Assembly: GCA_016124615.1 (NCBI GenBank)
Contig: WGNF01000008.1
Location: 372,001-436,000 of the forward strand
DNA from: Paracoccaceae bacterium
GTDB lineage: Bacteria > Pseudomonadota > Alphaproteobacteria > Rhodobacterales > Rhodobacteraceae
Direction of reading: 5' to 3'
Length of the DNA: 64,000 nucleotides
Made by a program: the position numbers and the translations under genes. Shown one piece after another: positions 52,267 to 60,642 of this stretch. The first letter of the stretch is position 1. Each line of letters begins with the position of its first letter. Under the pieces are notes generated by a model. That model saw nothing but the letters and a program-made list of their open reading frames with translations. It searched no databases and had not been told where the DNA came from.

Positions 52267-53682
52267 TCACTCCGCCAGCACCCAGGTGTCCTTGACCCCG
52301 CCGCCCTGCGACGAGTTCACGACCAGGCTTCCCTCGGTCAGCGCCACGCGGGTCAGCCCGCCCGGCACCAGTTCCACCCGCTCGCCGACAAGGCAGTAGG
52401 GGCGCAGGTCGACGTGGCGCGGCGCGATGCCCTCGTTCACGAAGGTCGGCACCGTCGACAGCGCCAGCGTCGGTTGCGCGATGTAGTTGCCCGGGTCGGC
52501 CCTCACCCGTTCGGCAAAGCTGGCGATCTGGTCCTTGGACGACTTCGGCCCGACCAGCATGCCGTAGCCGCCCGAGCCATGCACCTCTTTCACCACCAGC
52601 TCGCCCAGATGGTCGAGCACGTATTTCAGGTCGTCGGACTTGCCGCATTGCCAGGTCGGCACGTTCTGCAGGATCGGCGTCTCGCCCAGATAGAAGCGGA
52701 TCATCTCGGGCACGAAGGTGTAGATCGCCTTGTCGTCGGCGACGCCCGCGCCGGGGGCCGAGCAGATCGAGACGCCACCCGAGCGGTAGACATCCATCAG
52801 CCCCGGCACCCCCAGCATGGAATCGGGGCGGAAGCAGAGCGGGTCGATATAGGCGTCGTCGATCCGGCGATAGATCACGTCGACCTTCTTCGGGCCCTCG
52901 GTGGTGCGCATCCAGACGAATTCGCCCTCGACGAACAGATCCTGCCCCTCGACCAGTTCCACGCCCATCAGATCGGCCAGGAACGAATGTTCATAATAGG
53001 CCGAGTTGAAGTGGCCGGGCGTCAGAATGACCACCGTCGGTTCGCTGTTGCACTTCGCCGGCGCTACCGAGGCCAGCGTGCGGCGCAACAGTTCGGGGTA
53101 GCGGTCCACCGGCTGGATGCGGTTCTCGCGGAACAGCGCCGGGAACATCCGCATCATGATCTCGCGGTTTTCCAGCATGTAGCTGACGCCGGAAGGGGTG
53201 CGGCAGTTGTCCTCCAGCACAAAGAAATCCTCGGGGCCGGTGCGCACGATGTCGATGCCGACGATGTGGCTGTAGACCCCGCGCGGCGGCACGAACCCGG
53301 CGACCGCCTTTTCATAGGCCTCGTTCTGATAGACCAGCCGCGCCGGAATCCGGCCCGAGCGCACGATCTCGCCCCGCCCGTAGATATCGACGAGGAAGGC
53401 ATTCAGCGCCCGCGCCCGCTGCTTGATGCCGCGCTCCATCTTGGTCCACTCGGCGTTGGTGAAGACGCGGGGGAACATGTCGAACGGGATCAGCCGATCC
53501 GGGTCGCCGCCTTCGCCATAAACCGCGAAGGTGATGCCGATGCGGCGAAACAGGGCCTCGGCTTCGGCTTGCTTCAGACTTCGCAACTCGGCCGGCATGT
53601 CGGCCGTCCAGTTCTCAAGATGCCGGTAGGGCGGACGGGCGCTGCCGTCGTGATACATTTCGTTGAAATACGTCGGGACCAT
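52267..53682 (-). CDS. Circularly permuted type 2 ATP-grasp protein of the Anbu operon
   Basis: 471 aa. Motifs include VKEVHGSGGYGMLVGP (ATP phosphate loop) and the family stretches YNEAYEKAVAGFVPP-like and VEDNCRTPSGVSYMLENR. Family members are predicted carboxylate-amine ligases that form peptide bonds. It is the first of the four operon genes ATP-grasp, alpha-E, transglutaminase-like, Anbu. Confidence 0.93.
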   Translation of the reverse strand: MVPTYFNEMYHDGSARPPYRHLENWTADMPAELRSLKQAEAEALFRRIGITFAVYGEGGDPDRLIPFDMFPRVFTNAEWTKMERGIKQRARALNAFLVDIYGRGEIVRSGRIPARLVYQNEAYEKAVAGFVPPRGVYSHIVGIDIVRTGPEDFFVLEDNCRTPSGVSYMLENREIMMRMFPALFRENRIQPVDRYPELLRRTLASVAPAKCNSEPTVVILTPGHFNSAYYEHSFLADLMGVELVEGQDLFVEGEFVWMRTTEGPKKVDVIYRRIDDAYIDPLCFRPDSMLGVPGLMDVYRSGGVSICSAPGAGVADDKAIYTFVPEMIRFYLGETPILQNVPTWQCGKSDDLKYVLDHLGELVVKEVHGSGGYGMLVGPKSSKDQIASFAERVRADPGNYIAQPTLALSTVPTFVNEGIAPRHVDLRPYCLVGERVELVPGGLTRVALTEGSLVVNSSQGGGVKDTWVLAE

Positions 53683-53865
53683 GTCTCGCCTGCGCTGCTT
53701 GGGGTCAGTTAATCAGCGGGTTTGCCAAGATGGAAGGGTCGGCTGTGCCTTGGGGCGACATTCAGGGGGCGTCTGCCCAAAAATGAGGCACACGCCCGGA
53801 CCGCCCCGACCTTGCACCCTGTCCCCCCGGCGTCCTAGATGGGGAAAACAAGCCAAGAGGTTGCC

Positions 53866-55695
53866 ATGCTGTCCACCACGCCCCGCCCGGTCTTCGATGC
53901 CAACGCCAGCGGCGGCGGATCCCTGGGCCGCCTGCCCGACTGGGATCTGACCGACCTTTACGCCAGCGAGGACGCGCCTGAACTGACGCGCGACATCGAC
54001 TGGGTGGAAACCGCCTGCCGCGACTTTGCCGCCGACTACGAGGGCAAGCTGGCCACGCTGGATGCGGCGAGCCTTCTGGCCTGCGTGCTGCGCTACGAGG
54101 CGATCGACATCACCGCCGGACGGATCATGTCGTTCGCGGGTCTGCGCTATTACCAGAACACGATGGACAGCGAGCGCGCCAAGTTCATGGGCGATTGCCA
54201 GGAGGTGATCACCGACGCCACCACGCCGCTGGTGTTCTTCAGCCTGGAATTCAACCGGCTGGACGAGGCGCATCTGGCGGGCCTGCTGGCGCAAAACGCC
54301 GACCTTGCCCGCTACAAGCCGGTGTTCGACCGGATGCGCGCGATGAAGCCCTACCAACTGTCCGACGAGCTGGAAAAGTTCCTGCACGACCAGTCGGCCG
54401 TCGGCGCCTCGGCCTGGAACAAGCTCTTTGACGAGACGATGGCGGGGCTGATGTTCGAGGTGACGGGCGAAGATGAACCGCTGAACCTTGAAGCCACGCT
54501 GAACCTTTTGACCGACCCCGACCGCGCGAAACGCGAGGCGGCGGCGCGGGGGCTGGCGGTAGTATTCGACAAGAACGTCAAGCTTTTCGCCCGCGTTCAC
54601 AATACTTTGGCGAAAGAGAAGGAAATCGAGGATCGCTGGCGCAAGATGCCGACGCCGCAGACCGGGCGCCATCTTGCCAACCATGTCGAGCCCGAGGTGG
54701 TGGAGGCGCTGCGTAATGCCGTGGTGGCGGCCTATCCGAAACTGTCGCACCGCTACTATGCGCTGAAGGCGAAGTGGATGGGGCTCGACAAGCTGCAGGT
54801 CTGGGACCGCAACGCACCGCTGCCCATCGAGACACCGAAGACCGTTGGCTGGGACGAGGCGAAGGCGACCGTGCTGGGCGCCTATTCCGCCTTCTCGCCG
54901 AAGATGGCCGAGATCGCGATGCCCTTCTTCGAGCGGGGCTGGATCGACGCCGGGGTGAAGCCCGGCAAGGCGCCGGGGGCCTTCGCGCATCCGACGGTGA
55001 CCACCGTGCATCCCTACGTGATGCTGAACTATCTTGGAAAACCCCGCGATGTCATGACCTTGGCGCATGAGCTGGGGCACGGCGTGCATCAGGTGCTGGC
55101 GGCAGGGCAAGGCGAATTGCTGTCTTCCACCCCGCTGACGCTGGCCGAAACCGCCAGCGTGTTCGGCGAGATGCTGACGTTCCGGCGCCTGCTGGACCAG
55201 GCCAAGACCCCGGCCGAGCGCAAGACGCTGCTGGCCGGCAAGGTCGAGGACATGATCAACACCGTCGTGCGCCAGATCGCCTTCTACGACTTCGAATGCA
55301 AGCTGCACGCCGCCCGCGCCGATGGCGAGTTGACGCCGGACGGCATCAACGCGCTGTGGATGTCTGTGCAGGCCGAAAGCCTTGGCCCGGTGTTCGAGTT
55401 CATGGACGGGTATGAGACCTTCTGGTCCTACATTCCGCACTTCATCCACTCGCCGTTCTACGTCTACGCCTACGCCTTTGGCGACGGGCTGGTGAACGCG
55501 CTTTATGCGGTTTACGCGGAAGGCACGCCGGGGTTTCAGGACAAGTATTTCGACATGCTGAAAGCCGGAGGATCCAAGCATCACAAGGACTTGCTGGCGC
55601 CGTTCGGGCTCGACGCCTCGGACCCGAAGTTCTGGGACAAGGGCCTGAGCATGATCGCGGGCTTCATCGACGAGTTGGAGGCGATGGAGGGGTGA
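53866..55695 (+). CDS. pepF: Oligoendopeptidase F-type M3 metallopeptidase
   Basis: Cytoplasmic zinc peptidase cleaving short peptides; 609 aa, the usual size. The zinc motif H401-E-L-G-H405 lies in LAHELGHGVHQVL, and the third ligand Glu is in LAETASVFGEML. I start at the ATG at 53866, where AGAGG is 6 bases upstream; a longer version from 53839 has no site. The GNAT gene overlaps its stop by 4 bp. Confidence 0.94.
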   Translation: MLSTTPRPVFDANASGGGSLGRLPDWDLTDLYASEDAPELTRDIDWVETACRDFAADYEGKLATLDAASLLACVLRYEAIDITAGRIMSFAGLRYYQNTMDSERAKFMGDCQEVITDATTPLVFFSLEFNRLDEAHLAGLLAQNADLARYKPVFDRMRAMKPYQLSDELEKFLHDQSAVGASAWNKLFDETMAGLMFEVTGEDEPLNLEATLNLLTDPDRAKREAAARGLAVVFDKNVKLFARVHNTLAKEKEIEDRWRKMPTPQTGRHLANHVEPEVVEALRNAVVAAYPKLSHRYYALKAKWMGLDKLQVWDRNAPLPIETPKTVGWDEAKATVLGAYSAFSPKMAEIAMPFFERGWIDAGVKPGKAPGAFAHPTVTTVHPYVMLNYLGKPRDVMTLAHELGHGVHQVLAAGQGELLSSTPLTLAETASVFGEMLTFRRLLDQAKTPAERKTLLAGKVEDMINTVVRQIAFYDFECKLHAARADGELTPDGINALWMSVQAESLGPVFEFMDGYETFWSYIPHFIHSPFYVYAYAFGDGLVNALYAVYAEGTPGFQDKYFDMLKAGGSKHHKDLLAPFGLDASDPKFWDKGLSMIAGFIDELEAMEG

Positions 55696-56174
55696 GCCTC
55701 GGCTTTCAGCGGCTGACGCGCGACGACGTGCCACGCATCGACCATCTGACGATGGCACCGGGGCAGGACGCGTTCACCGCCGATCCGGCGCTGCGGCTGG
55801 CCAGCCTGGCCGCAGATCAGCACGCCTGGGCGATCCTTTGGGCGGGCGACGCGGTCGGGTTTCTGGTGATAGATCAAGGCTTTGCGGCGACCCACGATTT
55901 CGCGCGGCCGGGCGAGCCGGGGCTGCGGTCGGTGCTGATCGACGCGGCCCGGCAGGGCGAGGGCATCGGCAAGGCGGCGATGGCCGGGCTGCGCGGGCTG
56001 ATGGCCGCGACCTATCCCGAGGCGGAAAGCCTGGTGCTGACGGTGAACGAACGCAACCCCGCGGCAAGGGCGGTCTACCTCAATGCCGGTTTCGCCGATA
56101 CCGGGGCGCTCTGGCTGGGCGGGCGGTCGGGGCCGCAGCACATCCTGCGGCTGGAACTGCGCACGGGCGTCTAG
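55692..56174 (+). CDS. GNAT-family N-acetyltransferase
   Basis: 160 aa. The acetyl-CoA binding loop is ARQGEGIGKAAMAGL, followed by SLVLTVNERNPAARAVYLNAGFADTG, the usual GNAT core. The GTG start overlaps the pepF stop (GTGA). The substrate is unknown; coupling to a peptidase suggests peptide or amino-acid products, which is inference only. Confidence 0.88.
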   Translation: MSLGFQRLTRDDVPRIDHLTMAPGQDAFTADPALRLASLAADQHAWAILWAGDAVGFLVIDQGFAATHDFARPGEPGLRSVLIDAARQGEGIGKAAMAGLRGLMAATYPEAESLVLTVNERNPAARAVYLNAGFADTGALWLGGRSGPQHILRLELRTGV

Positions 56175-56209
56175 CGCCGGGCGGCGCGCAAGGCGTTGGG
56201 AAGGCTGGG

Positions 56210-56260
56210 AAATCGGGGCACCGATTTGACACCGATTTCGCACCGCATCCGGGACCGATT
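56210..56260. repeat. 11/12-bp phased repeat array with inverted repeat
   Basis: The core ACCGAT or ACCGCA recurs at 56220, 56231, 56242 and 56254. On the minus strand the units resemble ATCGGTGTcAA, like the array at 20211-20254. The left end also forms an inverted repeat, AAATCGG-GGCA-CCGATTT (56210-56227). It lies in the gap between the GNAT gene and the convergent quinone oxidoreductase gene. Confidence 0.7.
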
Positions 56261-56290
56261 TACCTTGGCGGCGGCGCGGAGCGGATAGCG

Positions 56291-56311
56291 GCGGGGGCTT
56301 CACACCCCCGC
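56291..56311. repeat. Rhodobacterales-type intergenic hairpin (GCGGGGG...CCCCCGC)
   Basis: A 7-bp stem, GCGGGGG / CCCCCGC, with loop CTTCACA, is followed by GGGATATTTCAGAACGGAAG. Similar C-rich hairpins followed by GGGATATTT occur between many Rhodobacterales genes as I recall; it could terminate the pepF/GNAT and qor transcripts. Confidence 0.55.
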
Positions 56312-56344
56312 GGGATATTTCAGAACGGAAGAAGGGGCCAGTCC

Positions 56345-57325
56345 TCAGACCGTCAGGATCGTCGCGCCGGTGGTGGCGCGGGCTTCCAGCGCGCGGTGGG
56401 CCTCGGCGACCTGATCCAGCGGGAAGCGCTGGTCGATGACGATCTTCACCGCGCCCGAGGTAACCTTGGCGAAGAGGTCGCGGGCGATCTGCTGGCAATC
56501 CTCGTGGCGCGCGATATGGGTGAAGAGCGTCGGCCGCGCGATCATCAGCGAGCCCTTGGCCGAGAGCACACCCAGATCGAAGGGCGGCACCTTGCCCGAG
56601 GAGCCGCCGAACGAGATCAGCGTGCCGAACGGGCGAAGCGAGATCAGCGACCCCTCGAACGTGTCCTTGCCGACGCTGTCCATCACCACGTCGACGCCGC
56701 GGTTGTCGGTGATCTCGCGCACCCGTTTGGCGAAATCCTCCTGCCGGTAGTTGATGGCATGGTTGGCGCCGTAATCGAGCGCGAGGGCGCATTTCGCGTC
56801 TGTCCCCGCCGTGGCGATCAGGTTGATGCCTTCCGACCGCGCCCATTGGCAGGCGATCAGACCGACGCCCCCGGCGGCGGCGTGAAACAGCACCCAGTCG
56901 CCGCGCTTGATCGGCACGGTGCGGTTGAAGAGGTAGACGACCGTCATCCCCTTCAGCATCATCGCCGCGCCTTCCTCGAAGCTGATCGCGTCGGGCAAGG
57001 GGCAGACCTGGGCCGCGGGCATCACCCGGGCCTCGCAATAGGAACCGGGCGGGGCGGCGGCATAGGCGGCGCGGTCGCCGGGCTTGAGGTGGGTGACACC
57101 GTCGCCGACGGCCTCGACGAGTCCCGCCGCCTCCATCCCGAGGCTGAGCGGCAGCGGGTTCGGGTAGACGCCGGAACGCTGGTAGACGTCGATGAAGTTC
57201 AGCCCGATCGCCTTGTGGCGGATGCGGATCTGGCCGGGGCCGGGTTCGCCGACGTCACGGCTGACGATCTTCATCTGCTCGGGGCCGCCGAACGCCTCGA
57301 TGATCACGGTTCTTGCCTGGGTCAT
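56345..57325 (-). CDS. NADPH:quinone oxidoreductase (zinc-free MDR family)
   Basis: 326 aa. The N-terminal GroES-like part reads IRIRHKAIGLNFIDVYQRSGVYP, the quinone oxidoreductase signature. The Rossmann loop is AAAGGVGLIACQWA. It lacks the zinc ligands of alcohol dehydrogenases. It reduces quinones with NADPH in the cytoplasm. The aldo/keto reductase gene lies 19 bp upstream on the same strand; both are likely redox detoxification enzymes. Confidence 0.93.
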   Translation of the reverse strand: MTQARTVIIEAFGGPEQMKIVSRDVGEPGPGQIRIRHKAIGLNFIDVYQRSGVYPNPLPLSLGMEAAGLVEAVGDGVTHLKPGDRAAYAAAPPGSYCEARVMPAAQVCPLPDAISFEEGAAMMLKGMTVVYLFNRTVPIKRGDWVLFHAAAGGVGLIACQWARSEGINLIATAGTDAKCALALDYGANHAINYRQEDFAKRVREITDNRGVDVVMDSVGKDTFEGSLISLRPFGTLISFGGSSGKVPPFDLGVLSAKGSLMIARPTLFTHIARHEDCQQIARDLFAKVTSGAVKIVIDQRFPLDQVAEAHRALEARATTGATILTV

Positions 57326-57344
57326 GGGATGCTCCTGAAAACGG

Positions 57345-58373
57345 TCAGCTGTCCGAGGAACGCTGCCAAAGGTTCACGTTGCCCGCGTCCGACCAGCGGT
57401 CGATCGCAGCGAGTTCTTCGGCGCTGAAGCTGAGGTTGCCCAGCGCGCCGACGCAATCGGTCACCTGATCCGGGCGCGAGGCGCCGATCAGCGCGGTGGT
57501 GATGCCGCCCTCGCGCAGCACCCAGGCGATGGCCATCTGTGCCAGGCTCTGGCCGCGCGCCTCGGCGAGCGCGTTCAACTGGCGGATATTGCCGATCGCC
57601 TCGTCGGACAGCCAGTTGCGCATCAGCGATTTGCCCTGCGTGGCGCGGCTGCCTTCGGGGATGCCCTTCAGGTATTTGTTGGTCAGCATCCCCTGCGCCA
57701 GCGGCGTGAAGGCGATGGAGCCGATGCCGAGGTCTTTCAGCGTGTCCTTCAGCCCGTCGGTTTCAACCCAGCGGTTGATCATGTTGTAGCTGGGCTGGTG
57801 GATCAGGCAGGGGGTGCCGAGGTCTTTCAGGATCGCGGCGGCCTCGCGCGTGCGTTCCGAATTGTAGGACGAGATACCGGCGTAGAGCGCGCGCCCCGAG
57901 CGGACGATGTGATCAAGCGCGCCCATCGTTTCTTCCAGCGGGGTGTCGGGGTCGAAGCGGTGCGAATAGAAGATGTCGACATAGTCGAGCCCCATCCGCT
58001 TCAGCGACTGGTCGCAGGAGGCGATCAGGTATTTGCGGCTGCCCCATTCGCCATAGGGGCCCGACCACATGCCGTAGCCCGCCTTGGACGAGATGATCAA
58101 CTCGTCCCGGTAACCGGCGAAGTCGGTGCGCAGGATCTCGCCGAACGCTTCTTCGGCGCTGCCGGGCGGCGGGCCATAGTTGTTGGCAAGGTCGAAATGG
58201 GTGATGCCCAGATCGAAGGCGGTGCGACAGATCTCGCGTTTGAGCTGATGCGCGGCGTCATGGCCGAAATTGTGCCACAGGCCCAGCGAGATCGCGGGCA
58301 GCTTCAGCCCGCTTTTGCCGCAGGCGCGGTAGAGCATGGTGTCGTAGCGGCTGGCGGCGGGGGTCCAGGGCAT
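57345..58373 (-). CDS. Aldo/keto reductase (YghZ-like)
   Basis: 342 aa with the AKR tetrad Asp61 and Tyr66 (FDLANNYG), Lys97 (SSKAGYGMW) and His138 (YSHRFDP). The sequence is close to YghZ, an L-glyceraldehyde-3-phosphate/methylglyoxal reductase and Kv-beta-like protein. GGAAGGA lies 7 bases before the ATG at 58373; the longer frame is shadow of the upstream gene. It is transcribed with the quinone oxidoreductase gene. Confidence 0.92.
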   Translation of the reverse strand: MPWTPAASRYDTMLYRACGKSGLKLPAISLGLWHNFGHDAAHQLKREICRTAFDLGITHFDLANNYGPPPGSAEEAFGEILRTDFAGYRDELIISSKAGYGMWSGPYGEWGSRKYLIASCDQSLKRMGLDYVDIFYSHRFDPDTPLEETMGALDHIVRSGRALYAGISSYNSERTREAAAILKDLGTPCLIHQPSYNMINRWVETDGLKDTLKDLGIGSIAFTPLAQGMLTNKYLKGIPEGSRATQGKSLMRNWLSDEAIGNIRQLNALAEARGQSLAQMAIAWVLREGGITTALIGASRPDQVTDCVGALGNLSFSAEELAAIDRWSDAGNVNLWQRSSDS

Positions 58374-58446
58374 CGGGCGTCCTTCCAAGGCTGTTCGGAG
58401 GGAACCTAGTGCGGCGCGCGTGCCAAGGCCAGCGGAAGGCGCGGCC

Positions 58447-60453
58447 CTAACGCGGGGCGAGCAAGGGCCCCTGCCCCGGATCGGGCACGTCCAGCGCCTG
58501 CGCGACGGCGGCGCGGATCGCCGCCGTCTGCGCGTCGTCAAGGTCGAGCGGTTCCAGCAGCGACCAGCCCAGCGTGACCGGGTCCAGCTTTTCGCCCGCG
58601 ACCGAGGCCAGCAGCAGCGGATGCCGCTTGGTGCCATCGGTGATGACGACGCCGCTATCCCAGAGCCGCAGCGCATAGCGGCTGGCAGGCGCGCCCGGCA
58701 CCGGCTGCAACAGCGTGGCGACCGGCGTGCGGCCGACATGGGTCAGCGGCCAGGGCGAATGCGGCGCCAGCCCCTCGGTCGTGGGCAGGATGGCGCCCAA
58801 GAGCGAGTCGAGCTGCGAGGCGGTCGACAGCGTCCAGCCTGCCTTGACCAAGGGCTGCACCAGATCGCTGAGCGGGCGATCGCTTTGCAGGATCATCGGC
58901 TCGCCATAATCGCCGTCCAGCAGGATGCGCGCCGGGGCCTGATCGTGCCAGCCGCCCGCGAGCCAGTCGGCCCGGGCCAGTTCCACCACCGGCGTCGCGA
59001 TCGCATAGGCTTGCTGCGCGCGCGGATAGCCCAGGATCAGATGCGTCGGGATCACGCCCAGCGCGGTGATGGCCACCAGCGCGGCAAGACCCCGCCGCGG
59101 CACCTGCACGCCGCGACCGTGCAACAGGAACGCGGTGATCAGCACCAGCGCGGCGCCGAAGGTGACCCCGGCCAGCACGTCGCTGGGCCAATGCGCCAAC
59201 AGGTAGATGCGCGACACCGCGATCAGCGCGATCAGCAGCACCGTGGCAAGGTAGACCGCCACCCGGTAGCTGCGCGGCACGGCACGGGCGAGGAACAGCG
59301 ACAGCAGGCCATAGACCACCGTGGCGTGGGCGACGTTGCCGATCGCCGTCATCTGGCCGCCGCTGGTGTCGAGCGGGCCGTGCCCCGGCGGCAGGCGAAA
59401 GAGCAGCGCCGTCAGCATCGGCTCGAACCCGGCCGAGGCGATGGCGGCAGCGATGACGATGCCCACCACGCCCCATTGCCGCCGCGCCGCGAACAGCCCG
59501 ATCAGCATGACGAGGATCGGCACCAGCACCCGGCCATCGCCCAGCATGGTGATCGCCGACATCCAATGCGTCACCGTCTCGTCGCGCAGGTTCTGCGCGA
59601 AGGCGCTGATCGCCTGATCCGAGCGCAGCAGGCCTGGCGCCAGCAGCAGCGCCGCGATGACATAGACGAACACCCGCAGCGCCAGCAGCGCCAGCAGGCC
59701 CAGCACGAAGGTCACGAACAGCCCGTCGCGGTTTTCCAGCACGCGCACCGACAGGCGCGCCCATTGGGCGGGGTTGCTGGCCAGTCGGGCGACCAGCACG
59801 TGGCGGCCGCGATCCAGCCGGGGCAGCACGATGAAATAGGCCAGCCGCGTCGCGAACCAGGCCAGCACCAGCACCACGGCGACCAGCGCCAGCAGCACCA
59901 TCAGCCGCGGGTCGGCCAGATGCGCGACGCGGATGCCGCGGCCCAGCGCGATGGCGGGCAGGATATGCACGCCCGACCACACGAAAGCCGAGGCGATGTT
60001 GATCAGCGTGAACTTGAACGCGGGCATCCCGGCCATTGCCGCGATGGCGGGCACCACCGCCTTGGCGCCGGGGATGAAGCGCACGATGAAGATGCTCATC
60101 GCGCCGTAGCGGTGAAAGAACGCCTCGCCCTGCGTCAGCACCAGGGGGTATTTGCTGAACGGCCAGACCTGTCTTATCCGCTCGTTGTAGCGCCAGCCGA
60201 CCCAGTAAGACAGCGCATCGCCCGCCACGCAGCCTGCCACCGTGGCCAGGAAGATCGGCCAGAACGGCAGCTCGCCCACGCCGATCAGGGTGCCCGCGCC
60301 GACCAGCACGGTGGTCGAGGGCACGAAGAGGCCGACGATCAGCAGAGCCTCGCCCATCGCGACAACGAACACGATGAACAGCGCGAGTGACGGGTGCGCC
60401 GAAAGCAGACCGATAATGGCATTGAACAACTGTGTCATTTCGGGCGTGAGCAT
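58447..60453 (-). CDS. DedA-PAP2-LssY multidomain membrane protein
   Basis: 668 aa from the ATG at 60453. The order is a DedA/VTT domain (VVAMGEALLIVGLFVPSTTVLVGAG ... RFIPGAKAVVPAIAAMAGM), a linker with helices, a PAP2 lipid phosphatase-like domain, and a C-terminal LssY-like domain with LLDGDYGEPMILQSDRPLS. In the PAP2 part the last motif SRIYLLAHWPSDV is intact, but the first (LFRLPP instead of xRPRP) and second (NVAH instead of PSGH) are altered, so phosphatase activity is doubtful. Start uncertain; the next Met is at 60438. Confidence 0.85.
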   Translation of the reverse strand: MLTPEMTQLFNAIIGLLSAHPSLALFIVFVVAMGEALLIVGLFVPSTTVLVGAGTLIGVGELPFWPIFLATVAGCVAGDALSYWVGWRYNERIRQVWPFSKYPLVLTQGEAFFHRYGAMSIFIVRFIPGAKAVVPAIAAMAGMPAFKFTLINIASAFVWSGVHILPAIALGRGIRVAHLADPRLMVLLALVAVVLVLAWFATRLAYFIVLPRLDRGRHVLVARLASNPAQWARLSVRVLENRDGLFVTFVLGLLALLALRVFVYVIAALLLAPGLLRSDQAISAFAQNLRDETVTHWMSAITMLGDGRVLVPILVMLIGLFAARRQWGVVGIVIAAAIASAGFEPMLTALLFRLPPGHGPLDTSGGQMTAIGNVAHATVVYGLLSLFLARAVPRSYRVAVYLATVLLIALIAVSRIYLLAHWPSDVLAGVTFGAALVLITAFLLHGRGVQVPRRGLAALVAITALGVIPTHLILGYPRAQQAYAIATPVVELARADWLAGGWHDQAPARILLDGDYGEPMILQSDRPLSDLVQPLVKAGWTLSTASQLDSLLGAILPTTEGLAPHSPWPLTHVGRTPVATLLQPVPGAPASRYALRLWDSGVVITDGTKRHPLLLASVAGEKLDPVTLGWSLLEPLDLDDAQTAAIRAAVAQALDVPDPGQGPLLAPR

Positions 60454-60642
60454 TCGGGCAAATCGGGCCGCTCCGCAAGTGCTGCCGCGCGTGCAGCGTG
60501 ACGCGACGATGCCGCGACGCAGCGAGATGTTTGCATAAATGCGCGCCAGATGCGTTACAAAAGCTACACGAAACGAACGCAATCCTGTAACGTGATCAGC
60601 CTAAGCGTGACGCAGTTCACCGTCCAATTTGGGAGAGCCGCC

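Noticed and set aside
53713..55758. Open frame of 681 codons antisense to pepF
   Set aside because: Shadow frame; pepF with HELGH motif is certain.
58420..60390. Open frame of 656 codons antisense to the DedA-PAP2 gene
   Set aside because: Composition (His, Arg, Gln runs) is that of a reverse-strand shadow; the opposite strand encodes clear domains.
60540..60642. Pho boxes upstream of ugpB
   Set aside because: CTGTAACGTGATC vaguely resembles half of a Pho box, but no second CTGTCAT-like repeat at 11 bp was found.
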